Source: a virus. Taken from it: a stretch of 41,473 bases of DNA. Position 1 is the first letter of the stretch. Each line of letters opens with the position of its first letter. The notes under the pieces were generated by a model that had not been told where the DNA came from, did no database searches, and worked only from the letters and a program-made list of their open reading frames with translations. Position numbers and translations under genes: made by a program. Positions 19,453-29,057 of the stretch are shown here, piece by piece. The stretch covers positions 1 to 41,473 of the IMG/VR virus record IMGVR_UViG_3300042465_005091, one strand, 5' to 3'.

Positions 19453-20343
19453 TTACATCTTCTTCAATTGCTCAAACAATTTAATTGCTTCATCGTCATT
19501 TTGCATAACTAACTTAGCAACGTCTTGAGCAAGGTCAGCTCCTTTAGGGGCATCCATTATAACCTTTCGTGACTCAGTCCATACAAGTTTACCTTCTATA
19601 GCCGAAGTCGATATAATATTTTCTGTTATCGCTTTGTGAACCTTAAAAGCAATCTCGTTCTTAGGGTCTACAAAATACTTTAAGAAATATTTAGGATTAG
19701 ACTTCGCCTTCATGATGAAATCTTTTCTTACAGCTCTTGGTGAGCCTTCAACATTTAATCCTAATACAAACGCAAATGGCAACATCTCGTCATCACTACA
19801 TTCTTTAGCAATCTTTAATGCTTCGTATTCTAAATCTAAATTATCTAAAGCATTGTTTAAGTCAGCGTCTAAATCAATTAATCTATATACTGGCTTTGAA
19901 TTTACTTTTTTATACTTCTTACCTTCAAATGTGTCTAAAGATTTTAATGCTGTTAACTTATTAACTTCGTAGCCTCTAACTTTTAGTTGACCATTAATAA
20001 ATATAATCTCTTCGTAATCTTCAAAACCATTAGGCTCTAAACCATCTTGTTCATCTACCCAAATAGTATCTACTCCTTTTAAGCATCTCCATCTCTTGTT
20101 CTTTCCAGTTTCATCATCTACTGTAATTCCTTCTGAGGGTAACTGATACATTGGTGGGTAAGGAGGTTTATCCATTCGCCCGCTTTCATTATCTACAGGC
20201 TTGTATTTTTCCCAACTTTGAGTTAATACAAAATGATGTATCTTGTTTACATCTTCTTCTATTTGATTAATCTCTTCTTTTACTTTTTTAGCTCCAAAAT
20301 TAGGATTACCTTTTTTCTTTGTTTCTAATACCTCTTGTTCCAT
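19453..20343 (-). CDS. Hypothetical protein directly downstream of the major capsid gene (296 aa)
   Basis: The N-terminus is basic and then helical (EQEVLETKKKGNPNFGAKKV). The middle contains a compact segment with KNKRWRCLKGVDTIWVDEQD and a Lys/Asp-rich C-terminal helical half ending KLFEQLKKM. No enzyme motif or transmembrane segment is seen. Its place between the capsid gene and the connectors suggests a head-associated role. The large separate terminators on both sides make it a single-gene unit or a read-through product of the capsid transcript. Confidence 0.6.
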   Translation of the reverse strand: MEQEVLETKKKGNPNFGAKKVKEEINQIEEDVNKIHHFVLTQSWEKYKPVDNESGRMDKPPYPPMYQLPSEGITVDDETGKNKRWRCLKGVDTIWVDEQDGLEPNGFEDYEEIIFINGQLKVRGYEVNKLTALKSLDTFEGKKYKKVNSKPVYRLIDLDADLNNALDNLDLEYEALKIAKECSDDEMLPFAFVLGLNVEGSPRAVRKDFIMKAKSNPKYFLKYFVDPKNEIAFKVHKAITENIISTSAIEGKLVWTESRKVIMDAPKGADLAQDVAKLVMQNDDEAIKLFEQLKKM

Positions 20344-20399
20344 TTTATTTTCCTTTTGTAATTATAATTATTTTTCTTCTTCTTCCTTATTATTATTAA

Positions 20400-20432
20400 A
20401 ATAAAGGGATGAGTATTTCACCCACCCCTTTA
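20400..20432 (-). terminator. Terminator behind the major capsid gene
   Basis: The minus strand contains AAAGGG...CCCTTT around an interrupted inner stem and then TTATTTTAA. It starts about 10 nt after the capsid stop. A terminator directly behind the capsid gene would let that gene be expressed far above its neighbours. Confidence 0.6.
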
Positions 20433-20442
20433 AGTATTAAAA

Positions 20443-21780
20443 CTAGCTACCTTTTACAATAGCGTATTGATTAGCACCCATTACCTGAACACCAAAGTAA
20501 CCAACTTGAGAAACAGTTAATTCCATTTTAGCAGAGGTTGGAACTTTTGCTAAACCACCTGTTTCAGCGATTTGAACTTTCTGTCCGTTACCTAAGATGT
20601 CTTGGTATCTAATGTTAAATCTTGGCACTACGTTACGAGTTTTAGCATCTACTTGAGTTCCTTTTGGAATTAACAATCCGAAATCAGAACGAGTTGTTCC
20701 AGTTGCAGAAGAACCATAGAAAGCAGACTCAGAGAATGGTAAATAACGAGTGAAGTTGAACTTACGTTGGTAAGGAGCAAATGACTTAAAGCCACGAGCT
20801 AAATCCAAGTTAGCAGCATCTTGATTTTGTGCGTAAATAACAGCTCCGTTATTGAAATCATTACCCAAAGAGTTTTGAATTGCAATATGTTGCTTAGTAT
20901 CACATAACCAATCGTACTCTTGTGGAGCACCTTGAGAATCTAATTGACGTTCAACGTTAGCGAAAGTAGTTTGAGCTCCGAAAGAACCGTAACCAATGTT
21001 TAAACCATTAGCTTGAGTTTCTTGGATAACACCTTTAGAACCGGACTCATCATAACCTAAGTTGTCAGTTAAGTTAGAATCCATCAACATCAATTCTTTT
21101 TGTAACAAGAACTTTTTGTTGTCATCAGCTAATTGCTTATACTTGTAATATCTCTGACCATCATATTCAAAATCAATAGCTTCACTTAAGTTCAAATCTG
21201 TGAATTTAGAATCGATACGGATTTGAGTACAGAAGTTATTAACTCTGTCAATAGTTTGGATAGTAGTTGCAGTATAATCAGATGCTTCACCTACATACTT
21301 GTAACCTCTACCTTGTAACTCATCACCAATTAAAACTGCTGCGCTTTGAGAAGCAATTACAGGAACAATAGTCATTGTGTGAGCATTTGGAGTAGACTTG
21401 TTTACAGCAGTAACACGAGCTTCAACACCTGTTCTTGCGTTGTAAACGATTAATCCAATCTCAGGTAAAGACTTAGTGCCAGAAGCATAAGTGTCAGCAG
21501 CAATAATTGGAACTACGACTGCAGCCGAAGCAGCACCAGAAACGGTAGCGCCTGAAGTTACAAAAGACATTTGTCTGCCTTTTGATTCGTAATGGTAAAA
21601 CAATTTGTTGTCAGTAGACATTGTGTTACCTGCAAGTTCGTTCATCATTACATAAGGAACGAATTGAAACTTGTCAATAAATTCTTTGTACGCTCTTGGT
21701 ACAACGATGTTTAATTCTGAAATTAAAGTTCCGGCTCTGGTTGCAGCAGCCGAACTAAAAGCACTAGGAGTAGTTGCCAT
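20443..21780 (-). CDS. Major capsid protein (445 aa)
   Basis: The start MATTPSAFSSAAATRAGTLI and the segment IVVPRAYKEFIDKFQFVPYV resemble HK97-fold capsid proteins of Bacteroidota podoviruses; the family fold is inferred. It lies after terminase, portal and a scaffold-like gene, the classical order. Codon use is visibly different from most neighbours, with many AAC, TAC and CGT codons, as expected for a highly expressed protein. It is flanked downstream by a terminator. No clear TAnnTTTG box is seen directly before the ATG, so it is probably read from the promoter before the scaffold gene. Confidence 0.85.
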   Translation of the reverse strand: MATTPSAFSSAAATRAGTLISELNIVVPRAYKEFIDKFQFVPYVMMNELAGNTMSTDNKLFYHYESKGRQMSFVTSGATVSGAASAAVVVPIIAADTYASGTKSLPEIGLIVYNARTGVEARVTAVNKSTPNAHTMTIVPVIASQSAAVLIGDELQGRGYKYVGEASDYTATTIQTIDRVNNFCTQIRIDSKFTDLNLSEAIDFEYDGQRYYKYKQLADDNKKFLLQKELMLMDSNLTDNLGYDESGSKGVIQETQANGLNIGYGSFGAQTTFANVERQLDSQGAPQEYDWLCDTKQHIAIQNSLGNDFNNGAVIYAQNQDAANLDLARGFKSFAPYQRKFNFTRYLPFSESAFYGSSATGTTRSDFGLLIPKGTQVDAKTRNVVPRFNIRYQDILGNGQKVQIAETGGLAKVPTSAKMELTVSQVGYFGVQVMGANQYAIVKGS

Positions 21781-21818
21781 GTTTTTTTAAAATTTTAATT
21801 GTTTAATTTTTTTGTTTA

Positions 21819-22916
21819 TTATAAATCTAATACATAATTACCGAATCCGTAAGGGTCATTTCCGCCTTTAGCATCAAACGTTCTATTGTTATCACTAAGA
21901 TTAATATTTTTGATATCTCTACCAATTATATCCATCTTTGCTGATTCCTTAGCTTGTGTCCATCCAGACTTGAACATTTTTTCAGAGTTTTCAAGAATAT
22001 ACACATCCTCGGTAATCTTCTTTACATCTGCTGTTCCATCTGGCTTAACCCAACCTCGTTTAACTAAATAATCCTCAGCATTAAATTCTTTCATTTTCTG
22101 AACCATTTCTTTTTGCTCGTCTGCCGTTACTTTATAGGAAACTTCCTCGTCACCTAATTTAAACTTGAACTCACTAATAGTCGGTACATCACGTTCTACA
22201 GACTCTAGCCATTGTTTCTGCAAATACTGTACTTGCTCGTCACTTAGACCTTTCTGTTGCTCCGTTGCGTCTACTGAAGACTTATTGTTATCAAAGCTCG
22301 CCTCTGATGATTTTGGTAATTGAATATTATTTTTTATTTCTTCTAACTCAGCTCTTCTTTCGATAGCATCTCTTTTTAAGAGCTTATGAGCTTTTTCAAT
22401 CTGCTTATTCCAAAGTAAAGCTTCTTTATATTCTTCAGGATATATATCCTTGTCAATTTCTTCTATGTTTACTTTCTCTTCAAATAAAGCAGAACCATAT
22501 TTCTGTTCTAATTCAAATTCAATATCATCTGTGTCCCAATTAGGGTTTTCTGAAGAAATGATTCCTGATACAATATCTACATCATTAATTTCGTTGTAGT
22601 TTGTTCTTTTTAAAGAGAGATATTCAAAAATCTCATCTTCACTCATTCCGCTATTTAAAAGATTAATATCTTCTTTAGCGTTAATTACATCTTCAGTTGT
22701 ATCAACTACAGTATCTGCAATTACTTGTTCTTGTTCTTGTTCTTGAGGTATAACCGCTTCGTCTGTAACTATGTTGTTATCTTCTACAATAACTTCATCA
22801 TTAATTACATCTTCTACAACTACAGCTTCTTCTAATTGCTCTTCTACAATTGGCTCTGAATTATAATTATCAGAGATAACATCCTCCCAAGAGTTTACCT
22901 TGTTTACTTCTGCCAT
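21819..22916 (-). CDS. Scaffold-like acidic protein (365 aa)
   Basis: The first ~90 residues are extremely acidic and low-complexity (IVEEQLEEAVVVEDVINDEV), followed by Glu/Lys-rich helices. There are no cysteine motifs or transmembrane segments. An acidic, helical protein encoded just before the major capsid gene is the usual profile of a capsid scaffold. It has a TAATTTTG promoter box 32 nt upstream. Confidence 0.7.
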   Translation of the reverse strand: MAEVNKVNSWEDVISDNYNSEPIVEEQLEEAVVVEDVINDEVIVEDNNIVTDEAVIPQEQEQEQVIADTVVDTTEDVINAKEDINLLNSGMSEDEIFEYLSLKRTNYNEINDVDIVSGIISSENPNWDTDDIEFELEQKYGSALFEEKVNIEEIDKDIYPEEYKEALLWNKQIEKAHKLLKRDAIERRAELEEIKNNIQLPKSSEASFDNNKSSVDATEQQKGLSDEQVQYLQKQWLESVERDVPTISEFKFKLGDEEVSYKVTADEQKEMVQKMKEFNAEDYLVKRGWVKPDGTADVKKITEDVYILENSEKMFKSGWTQAKESAKMDIIGRDIKNINLSDNNRTFDAKGGNDPYGFGNYVLDL

Positions 22917-22947
22917 GATTTTTTCTTCCTTCTTTCTTTTTGTGTTA

Positions 22948-22955
22948 CAAAATTA
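22948..22955 (-). promoter_or_regulatory. Promoter -7 box TAATTTTG before scaffold/capsid genes
   Basis: TAATTTTG on the minus strand, 31 nt before the ATG at 22916. The same octamer precedes the portal gene at 25741-25748, so it may mark a head-gene promoter class. Confidence 0.5.
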
Positions 22956-23025
22956 ATTATTAATTCTATACTATTTTAAGCCTCTGGTTGTTATTCCATC
23001 TGCTCTTAGAATAATAATATTAATT

Positions 23026-23205
23026 TTATTTAACCCTTACTTTCATAGGTTTTGTTATTTTAGTTAAAGTTCCTAAATTCTTACCGCTTGTAGACATAAA
23101 AGGTGTTTTTTCTCTTTTTTCTCCAGTTTTCTTATTTATAGAAACTTGTTTTGTTAAACCTGTAATTGTAGATTTTGTTGTCATTTTTTTTTCTTGCTTT
23201 GCCAT
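23026..23205 (-). CDS. Small basic protein (59 aa), possibly frameshift-extended
   Basis: The frame from the ATG at 23205 encodes MAKQEKKMTTKSTITGLTKQ and ends TKPMKVRVK. It is lysine- and threonine-rich with no transmembrane segment. Directly after its stop, the +1 frame stays open for 21 codons (22971-23036) and ends ILRADGITTRGLK. That resembles the conserved RADGIAxRGKT tail of many small phage proteins. The gene may therefore be longer through a +1 frameshift at the AAA-TAA region, or the base count there may be wrong. It lies between the portal and scaffold genes. Confidence 0.55.
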   Translation of the reverse strand: MAKQEKKMTTKSTITGLTKQVSINKKTGEKREKTPFMSTSGKNLGTLTKITKPMKVRVK

Positions 23206-23258
23206 GTTTTTTAATTTTAAATTATTTGTTAATATGATTTTATTTAATTTTATTATTA

Positions 23259-25709
23259 CTATTGTTCTTGCATTTCTTCTCCATCTTCCATTGGAGCTTC
23301 TTCGCCACCGCCTTGCTGCATTTGCATTTGTTGTTGTTGAGCTTGCATTTGCATTTCTTGCTCTTGAGCCATTGCTTGTTCTTGTTGCTCTCTAAGTTCT
23401 TCCATTATCAACTGCTTTTGAGTTTGTACTACTGCCTCAATTCCATCAAATATAAACGATGGCATCTCTTCAATAGACTTACCTTGCTCTAACAGTTTTT
23501 CTAATGTTTTTACTCTAAGTATATTATAGTATTTAAGAGTTTCTCTTTCTTTATCGTTTTCTAACTCTTCTTCGTATTGTTGTAATTTGAATTGTGCTTT
23601 AGCTTGCTCTAACTGCATTTCGCCTTGTGACTTTGCTTGTGCTGCTTGTACTGCTTGTTGCATTTGCATTTGGCTATTCTGTTGAGCTTCTTCCATTCTT
23701 AACTTTCTACGCTTCTTTTGCGCAGATACTAAATAGTAATTAGCTGCTTTAGGATTATTTAATAACCTTATTTGAATAGCGTCTTCTAATTCTATGCTTT
23801 GTTGAGCTAATGCTTGTTGTATGTTTGCTTCTAACTGTTGTTTTTCTGCTGCATCAATAGTAGCTTCTATCTTGACATCAAAGTTTGTAGTTTCAAAACC
23901 ATTCTCAGCTTCTAACTTAATATACTCAACTCTATCTTCTCCTAAAGCATATTTATATCCTTCATATCCTTTTTTACCAAATACTAAAATATCCCATAAC
24001 CTCATTTGAGTTAACCTTGCTGTTCTCTCGTATATGTTTAAGTAGCCATTATATATATAGTTAATCGAACTTTCACCGATTTGCCTAGCAGAATCTAACA
24101 CTTTTGCACCTACTGCTTGGTTTGATATAGCTCCTTGATCTAAAGAGTTAGAACCAATCATTCTTTCTAGCTTAGCTAATTCAAAGTTATATAGTTCTAT
24201 AAATGCGTTTAACTTAGCTGTAAATGGAACGTTCAAAGGAGTAATAGGAGGTCTTGTATTTCCTTCCATATCATCTACTTGTCCTTTGTAGAATATAACA
24301 CCTGTTTGCTTATAGATTCTAATTAATTCTATTGGTTGTAATGAGCCTTTACCGTTTCCTAAGTCTACATCTGCTAATCCTGCAATATCTACGGTATATC
24401 CATCTGGTGCTGCTTGTGCTACTATCTTCTGCATTTGAAGGTGAGCTAACTGCATTTGCTTAATAGATGGTATCATTGTTTCTATAATAGGCTTATTTGT
24501 CATCCTATTATTGTTATACATATACAAACAGTAAGGAAGCAATACATCTTGTAAATCTGATTGAGATTTTATTTGATTATTAGCAACCTTCCATTGTAAC
24601 ATCTTATTAGTGTCACAAATCCATGCTCCTTGATACTCTACATAGTAAGGCTTAGAAGAAACATATTCTTTACCTTCTTTTGTTTTATTTGTTTTATCTA
24701 ATATTGTTTTACCAAATCTATCTTGATTCTTTTCGTACTTTAGATTATATAAAGTTTTAAAAGACATATTAAGAACAGGTACTCTAAATGAGTCATAAGG
24801 TCTTGCGAAAGCATTTGCATATTGGTAGTTCCACGTGAAAGCCCAAGATGCAGGGTTTCCGTATTTACTTGATGAGTTCTTAGCTAAGTTGAATAATTCT
24901 TCTTCGCTGTACTTATCAGGGTACATTAATCTAACATCTGCTATTGGTGTATAAACAATCTCACCAATCCATTCAATGTCTTTAAAGTCATTACGCTCAC
25001 TATAAGATACAATAAGGTTGTAAGCATTTACTTTTCTTACTCTTATTCTTCCGTTAGCATCTATGAAGGTTTTAGTTCCTGAGATTCCAAACGTAATTAA
25101 ATCATCTAATATAGCGTCTTTTACTTCTGACCAATCATTATCATACATTACAAGGTCAATACCTTGCTCCATCATTACCTCTTCACGTTGCTTATAATTG
25201 AATCCGTAGTAAACTTCATTCTCATCATTATCTTCTGGAGTAAAAGCATTAGGGTCTTCTAATTGAATACCTGATTCTTCTTGCAGTTGAGCAATCTTAT
25301 CTTTGTATTCCATCCTGAATTGAGATTCCATTTTCTCTTTATTCTTTTTGGAAACGCTAATAGGGTCTACTGCATTACACTTAATCTTTTCAATACGTTG
25401 ATTAAATCTATCTTTTATTCTGTTTATTATAGGTATAGCTATAGGTAGCGGAGTGAAGTCTAAGTTAGAATAAGGCTGTTGACCATTAATATCTAAATAG
25501 TCTAAAAACTCTTGCATAGGCTGTTGACCTGTAGCATAAGACTTATTATAGTCAAACCTTACTTGTCTTTGTTTTTGAGAAACACCACCATAACCATTTA
25601 ACCATTGGCTATAGGCAACTTTCATTATTTTTAAACCGTATTCCTCACTATCTTTTGAGGCATCATTTGCCAACGGGGAAGGAAAGCCAAAGTATGAGTC
25701 GTTTGCCAT
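23259..25709 (-). CDS. Portal protein (816 aa)
   Basis: The position, directly after the terminase and before the scaffold and capsid genes, and the large size identify it. Residues 80-140 hold a helix-rich segment with IKCNAVDPISVSKKNKEKM, and the middle carries the clip/stem-like part with ERMIGSNSLDQGAISNQAVG. The C-terminal ~130 residues are Gln/Glu/Met-rich coiled coil and end in a low-complexity tail (MQMQAQQQQMQMQQGGG). That tail is extended for a portal and may reach into the capsid or the connector. The dodecameric ring role is known for the family. Confidence 0.85.
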   Translation of the reverse strand: MANDSYFGFPSPLANDASKDSEEYGLKIMKVAYSQWLNGYGGVSQKQRQVRFDYNKSYATGQQPMQEFLDYLDINGQQPYSNLDFTPLPIAIPIINRIKDRFNQRIEKIKCNAVDPISVSKKNKEKMESQFRMEYKDKIAQLQEESGIQLEDPNAFTPEDNDENEVYYGFNYKQREEVMMEQGIDLVMYDNDWSEVKDAILDDLITFGISGTKTFIDANGRIRVRKVNAYNLIVSYSERNDFKDIEWIGEIVYTPIADVRLMYPDKYSEEELFNLAKNSSSKYGNPASWAFTWNYQYANAFARPYDSFRVPVLNMSFKTLYNLKYEKNQDRFGKTILDKTNKTKEGKEYVSSKPYYVEYQGAWICDTNKMLQWKVANNQIKSQSDLQDVLLPYCLYMYNNNRMTNKPIIETMIPSIKQMQLAHLQMQKIVAQAAPDGYTVDIAGLADVDLGNGKGSLQPIELIRIYKQTGVIFYKGQVDDMEGNTRPPITPLNVPFTAKLNAFIELYNFELAKLERMIGSNSLDQGAISNQAVGAKVLDSARQIGESSINYIYNGYLNIYERTARLTQMRLWDILVFGKKGYEGYKYALGEDRVEYIKLEAENGFETTNFDVKIEATIDAAEKQQLEANIQQALAQQSIELEDAIQIRLLNNPKAANYYLVSAQKKRRKLRMEEAQQNSQMQMQQAVQAAQAKSQGEMQLEQAKAQFKLQQYEEELENDKERETLKYYNILRVKTLEKLLEQGKSIEEMPSFIFDGIEAVVQTQKQLIMEELREQQEQAMAQEQEMQMQAQQQQMQMQQGGGEEAPMEDGEEMQEQ

Positions 25710-25740
25710 TAATATCTTTTATCTTTATATAAATTATTTA

Positions 25741-25748
25741 CAAAATTA
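25741..25748 (-). promoter_or_regulatory. Promoter -7 box TAATTTTG before the portal gene
   Basis: TAATTTTG on the minus strand, 31 nt before the ATG at 25709. It lies in the 60-nt gap between the terminase stop and the portal start, matches TAnnTTTG and equals the box before the scaffold gene. Confidence 0.5.
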
Positions 25749-25769
25749 ACCATTTTAATACTTGCTTTT

Positions 25770-27782
25770 TTAACGACCTCCCATACCTTGTATAGGTTGA
25801 GCATATTTCATGAATACTAACTTAGTAGTCTTGTCCTCTGCTTTAACGTTTTCAGTACCCGCTAACAGACTCATTCCAAAAGCTACAGTATCATCATACT
25901 TAGTTCTTTTGATGTGCTTATACGCTATTAAATCCTCTATCAGCTCTATAAAGTATATCTTGTTACAATGCAACTCTATATAGTCGAATATAGTATCAAA
26001 ATGTTTCTGAAGAGCAAATGGATCTTTAGATGGTGTACCGTATTTTGTTTTCTTGTTTTTTCTGTTAGGGTCTATGGTTGATTTAGGTCGCCACATTACA
26101 AAGTTCTTATACCCTGCATTTACAAAGTACTCGTAGTAATCATCAACATCACTTTCATAGTTAGCCTTACATCCGTAATATTCACACATCATTATTATCT
26201 GGTCGTGAAATATAGATTTTAATGGAGGTCTATCTGCATATCTACATACTACTAAACCACTATCTTCAGGGTCATCTGTATCATGCTTTCTATACACATA
26301 CGCTACACCGTTAGAGCCTTGTTCTCCTGTAATAATAGTAGAAGCGAATGGATCAATACCAATAGCAAAAGAATATGTGTTAGAAGGCTTCTTTATGCCG
26401 TTCTCGATGATGAATTTATTTGACTCTGATTGGTTCTTAAAATCCCAACACATTTGGAACTTTCCTTTAGGGTCGTTTCTCCATGTTACAGTACCATCAG
26501 GCTTTCTATAGAACGTTACTTTATTAACTAATCCTTTAGGAGCATATTCTTTTAAATAGGTGAGCTGGTCACTTAAATTAATAGAATTGAAATGACATAA
26601 ACTTGCATCTGTTTGAAATGCTTCTTCTACGGTTAATGGTAGCTTACGTTTCTCTGATGCCAATTGTCTATCATCTAATCCTACTCTGTTTCTAAGTATA
26701 TAACCAGTAGCTAAATCTTTTCTTGAATAACCATAATCATCTATAAATGCAACTCCTGTAATATCGTCTTCTCCATAGTAACCCATGTTTGCAGGATTGA
26801 AATACCTCCACAAACCACTTTGAGTTTTATTGCTTTCTAATTTGTTTTGAGGGTCTGACTTATCCCAAATGTTTTTATATTGTACAGAGGCAGTAAATGA
26901 ATCACCATCTTCTACAGTTGTAGTTAATAATGCTTTACCTATAATCCTAGACCCATTGAGTAGACAAAATCGTACAACGTTCCAGCATTCCTCAACATCC
27001 ACGTTTTCAGCCTTTGCAGCTTCATCAAATATATATGTTTTAAGTTTTTGACCATCATAAGCTGTTTTAATTGTTGCAGCAAAATCAATCCATGAATTGA
27101 GTGCTACTGAATATTCTTTCTTTTGTGTTTTAGTACTTCTTTTTGAAGGCTCAAAGAACCTTAACGATGACTTAGGATTTGATTCACCCTCGTCAATAGG
27201 TTTTAGGAATGTAGGCATCCTTTGCCATCTTTGAACTAATTTAGAATACAATCCTTTAGCATCATCTAATGTTTTAGATTGAATACCACAATGTGAGAAT
27301 TGATTTAATATAGTTCTTAAGTATGCTATGATAATAGACACCTCTCCTTTCCCCCATCGTCTTGGCGTAGTTAAACATAAACCAAAACAGTTAGGGTCTT
27401 TCTCTGCTGCATCCCAAACGTAAAAGAAATCTCTTTGACTGTCTGTAAACAATGGCTTCTCACCATCTATTATCATGTAGTTTAAGAAAGCGTAGTGATA
27501 ACCTGTTACATATTCTAAATTACCAAAGTTAAAGAAGAAATAACCATTTTTAATTCTGTTATACTCTCTTACTGCAATATCACCTTGAGCCTCGTCATCT
27601 AAATCATCGTAATCTTTATCTTGCTCTATGTAGTAGAACTTTTGTTTTTCTTTGGGTTTATCGTAATTATCTATTTGCCTGAATAGGGGAGGCTGTGGTA
27701 GTTCAACTTGAACCTCTCCACACATCCTTTTCCTTTCAAACTTATCTAATGCTTCTTCTATTAATTCTTTATCAATCGCCAT
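25770..27782 (-). CDS. Terminase large subunit (670 aa)
   Basis: The N-terminal ATPase shows a Walker A-like loop LTTPRRWGKGE (residues ~138-147) and Walker B YIFDEAA (~250-256). The C-terminal half has the nuclease pattern with FAIGIDPFAST (Asp477) and a late ESDVDDYYEYF plus DDTVAFGMSLL. These are the marks of the DNA-packaging motor that cuts and pumps phage DNA into the prohead. The protein is longer than many terminases because of an extra N-terminal acidic segment. It starts 1 nt after the small PGDYG-type gene, in a packaging operon. Confidence 0.9.
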   Translation of the reverse strand: MAIDKELIEEALDKFERKRMCGEVQVELPQPPLFRQIDNYDKPKEKQKFYYIEQDKDYDDLDDEAQGDIAVREYNRIKNGYFFFNFGNLEYVTGYHYAFLNYMIIDGEKPLFTDSQRDFFYVWDAAEKDPNCFGLCLTTPRRWGKGEVSIIIAYLRTILNQFSHCGIQSKTLDDAKGLYSKLVQRWQRMPTFLKPIDEGESNPKSSLRFFEPSKRSTKTQKKEYSVALNSWIDFAATIKTAYDGQKLKTYIFDEAAKAENVDVEECWNVVRFCLLNGSRIIGKALLTTTVEDGDSFTASVQYKNIWDKSDPQNKLESNKTQSGLWRYFNPANMGYYGEDDITGVAFIDDYGYSRKDLATGYILRNRVGLDDRQLASEKRKLPLTVEEAFQTDASLCHFNSINLSDQLTYLKEYAPKGLVNKVTFYRKPDGTVTWRNDPKGKFQMCWDFKNQSESNKFIIENGIKKPSNTYSFAIGIDPFASTIITGEQGSNGVAYVYRKHDTDDPEDSGLVVCRYADRPPLKSIFHDQIIMMCEYYGCKANYESDVDDYYEYFVNAGYKNFVMWRPKSTIDPNRKNKKTKYGTPSKDPFALQKHFDTIFDYIELHCNKIYFIELIEDLIAYKHIKRTKYDDTVAFGMSLLAGTENVKAEDKTTKLVFMKYAQPIQGMGGR

Positions 27783-28064
27783 TTAAACTTTTTCGTATGT
27801 TAATTCAAAGATATCAGGTTTGTATGGGTAAAACTCACCTTTAACACCTTTGATAATGTAATCACCTACTCCTGCAATATGTTCTCCTTCGAGTGTTTTT
27901 ATTATTAAACCGCCTTCAACTTTTGACCAATCTATGTAAAAGTTGACACCTGAAGCAGTCATATAATCTGCATCATCCCCACCTAAGAAATTAAACATTT
28001 CTCTATGGTTTTCCCCATTCCATTGTACCGCCTCAATCTCTACTGGTTTTTTTCTGTATTTCAT
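27783..28064 (-). CDS. Small PGDYG-type phage protein (93 aa)
   Basis: The sequence starts MKYRKKPVEIEAVQWNGEN and has GVGDYIIKGVKGEFYPYKPD toward the end. This is the widespread small phage protein with a (P)GD(Y/W)IIKG-V-GE-(F/W)YP-x-KPDIF core. The function of the family is not established. It lies directly in front of the terminase gene, so co-expression with packaging genes is expected. Recognition is by core motif and length, both matching well. Confidence 0.8.
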   Translation of the reverse strand: MKYRKKPVEIEAVQWNGENHREMFNFLGGDDADYMTASGVNFYIDWSKVEGGLIIKTLEGEHIAGVGDYIIKGVKGEFYPYKPDIFELTYEKV

Positions 28065-28074
28065 AATTTTTATT

Positions 28075-28422
28075 TTATATACCTCTTATCAAATCTTCAG
28101 GTCTTTTTACTATCTTCTTAGGTTTTACTTCTTCTTCTACTGCGTCTGTGGTGAGCTGAGCAAGTAGTTTAAACTTATCCATCTTATCTACAAGCTTCAT
28201 TACTTTATCAATCATCTTATCATCCTTATCGTCATTTATATATGTTCCTTGCTTACCTTCTCTAATTAATGAGATGTCATTTGCAAAGTCACCTGCTATA
28301 CCTGATAATTGAAATAACAATCTTTTAGCACCATCATTCTTAAATGTAGCTAATTCAAATTCTAAACTAACTACATATTGTAGCTGATCACTTTTTAATC
28401 CTTTTAAATCTGGCTTAGTCAT
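28075..28422 (-). CDS. Candidate small terminase or packaging accessory (115 aa)
   Basis: The protein is helical and charged, with QYVVSLEFELATFKNDGAKR early and a C-terminal basic end (KPKKIVKRPEDLIRGI). It overlaps the upstream winged-helix gene by 4 nt and lies two genes before the large terminase. Size and place fit a small terminase subunit, but there is no recognisable motif, and the 212-aa winged-helix gene is an equally good candidate. Confidence 0.5.
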   Translation of the reverse strand: MTKPDLKGLKSDQLQYVVSLEFELATFKNDGAKRLLFQLSGIAGDFANDISLIREGKQGTYINDDKDDKMIDKVMKLVDKMDKFKLLAQLTTDAVEEEVKPKKIVKRPEDLIRGI

Positions 28423-29057
28423 TTTGTTTTTAGTTTTTCAGATTCTTCCTTTATCCTTTTCATTATATTCTTTCCTTTGTAAGATAGGTAGTATTGGTTT
28501 AACGATGTTTTTAATACATCAATATATTCTAATCTTCTACAGTTGTTTAAGCTTGTCATACTAAACGTATCACCAAAGAAACTCTTGTAGTCAGCTATTG
28601 ATAAGTATTTAAAGTTTGAAGTATATACTATATACATGAAATCATTAAACTTAATATTACTTTCCTTCGCTATCTTCATCATTGTAGGAAGAAAGTAAAG
28701 GGTAGATAATAAATCCCCCTTTTCTAACGCAGACCTCCTTACTTTCTTTGCAGCTACTTCTACAGATTGTTCCCTTACTTTCCTCTGCTGTACTGCATAC
28801 CTTACTTGATTGCTTTTGTATTTTAGCCACCTTCTTGCTTGTATTTGTCTATTCTTCCTTGCAAGCAACTCCCTCTTTGATTTCTTCAACTCAGCTATCT
28901 CTACATCTAATCCTTTTATTACCTTCCTATAATATGGGATTACAACATTCCTGAGATAAGTTGATGGTTTTCCTTTTGTATTTAAGTCTATATCCCTTCC
29001 TACAAATGGTATATATTCTATATCATCAATAGATTTAGGTAACACTTTCTTAGCCAT
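28419..29057 (-). CDS. Winged-helix, coiled-coil protein (212 aa)
   Basis: Residues ~30-100 form a Lys/Arg/Glu-rich coiled-coil-like helix (GLDVEIAELKKSKRELLARK). The C-terminal half, with IAKESNIKFNDFMYIVY, FSMTSLNNCRRLEYIDVL and YYLSYKGKNIMKRI, resembles a MarR-like winged helix. A DNA-binding head plus coiled coil near the terminase could be a small terminase or a late-gene regulator. It overlaps the GroES-like gene by 8 nt. Confidence 0.6.
   Translation of the reverse strand: MAKKVLPKSIDDIEYIPFVGRDIDLNTKGKPSTYLRNVVIPYYRKVIKGLDVEIAELKKSKRELLARKNRQIQARRWLKYKSNQVRYAVQQRKVREQSVEVAAKKVRRSALEKGDLLSTLYFLPTMMKIAKESNIKFNDFMYIVYTSNFKYLSIADYKSFFGDTFSMTSLNNCRRLEYIDVLKTSLNQYYLSYKGKNIMKRIKEESEKLKTK

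Noticed and set aside
23204-23492. Plus-strand hydrophobic leucine-rich frames
   Set aside because: They are antisense shadows of the Gln/Glu-rich tail of the portal gene, where the complementary codons read as Leu and Phe.
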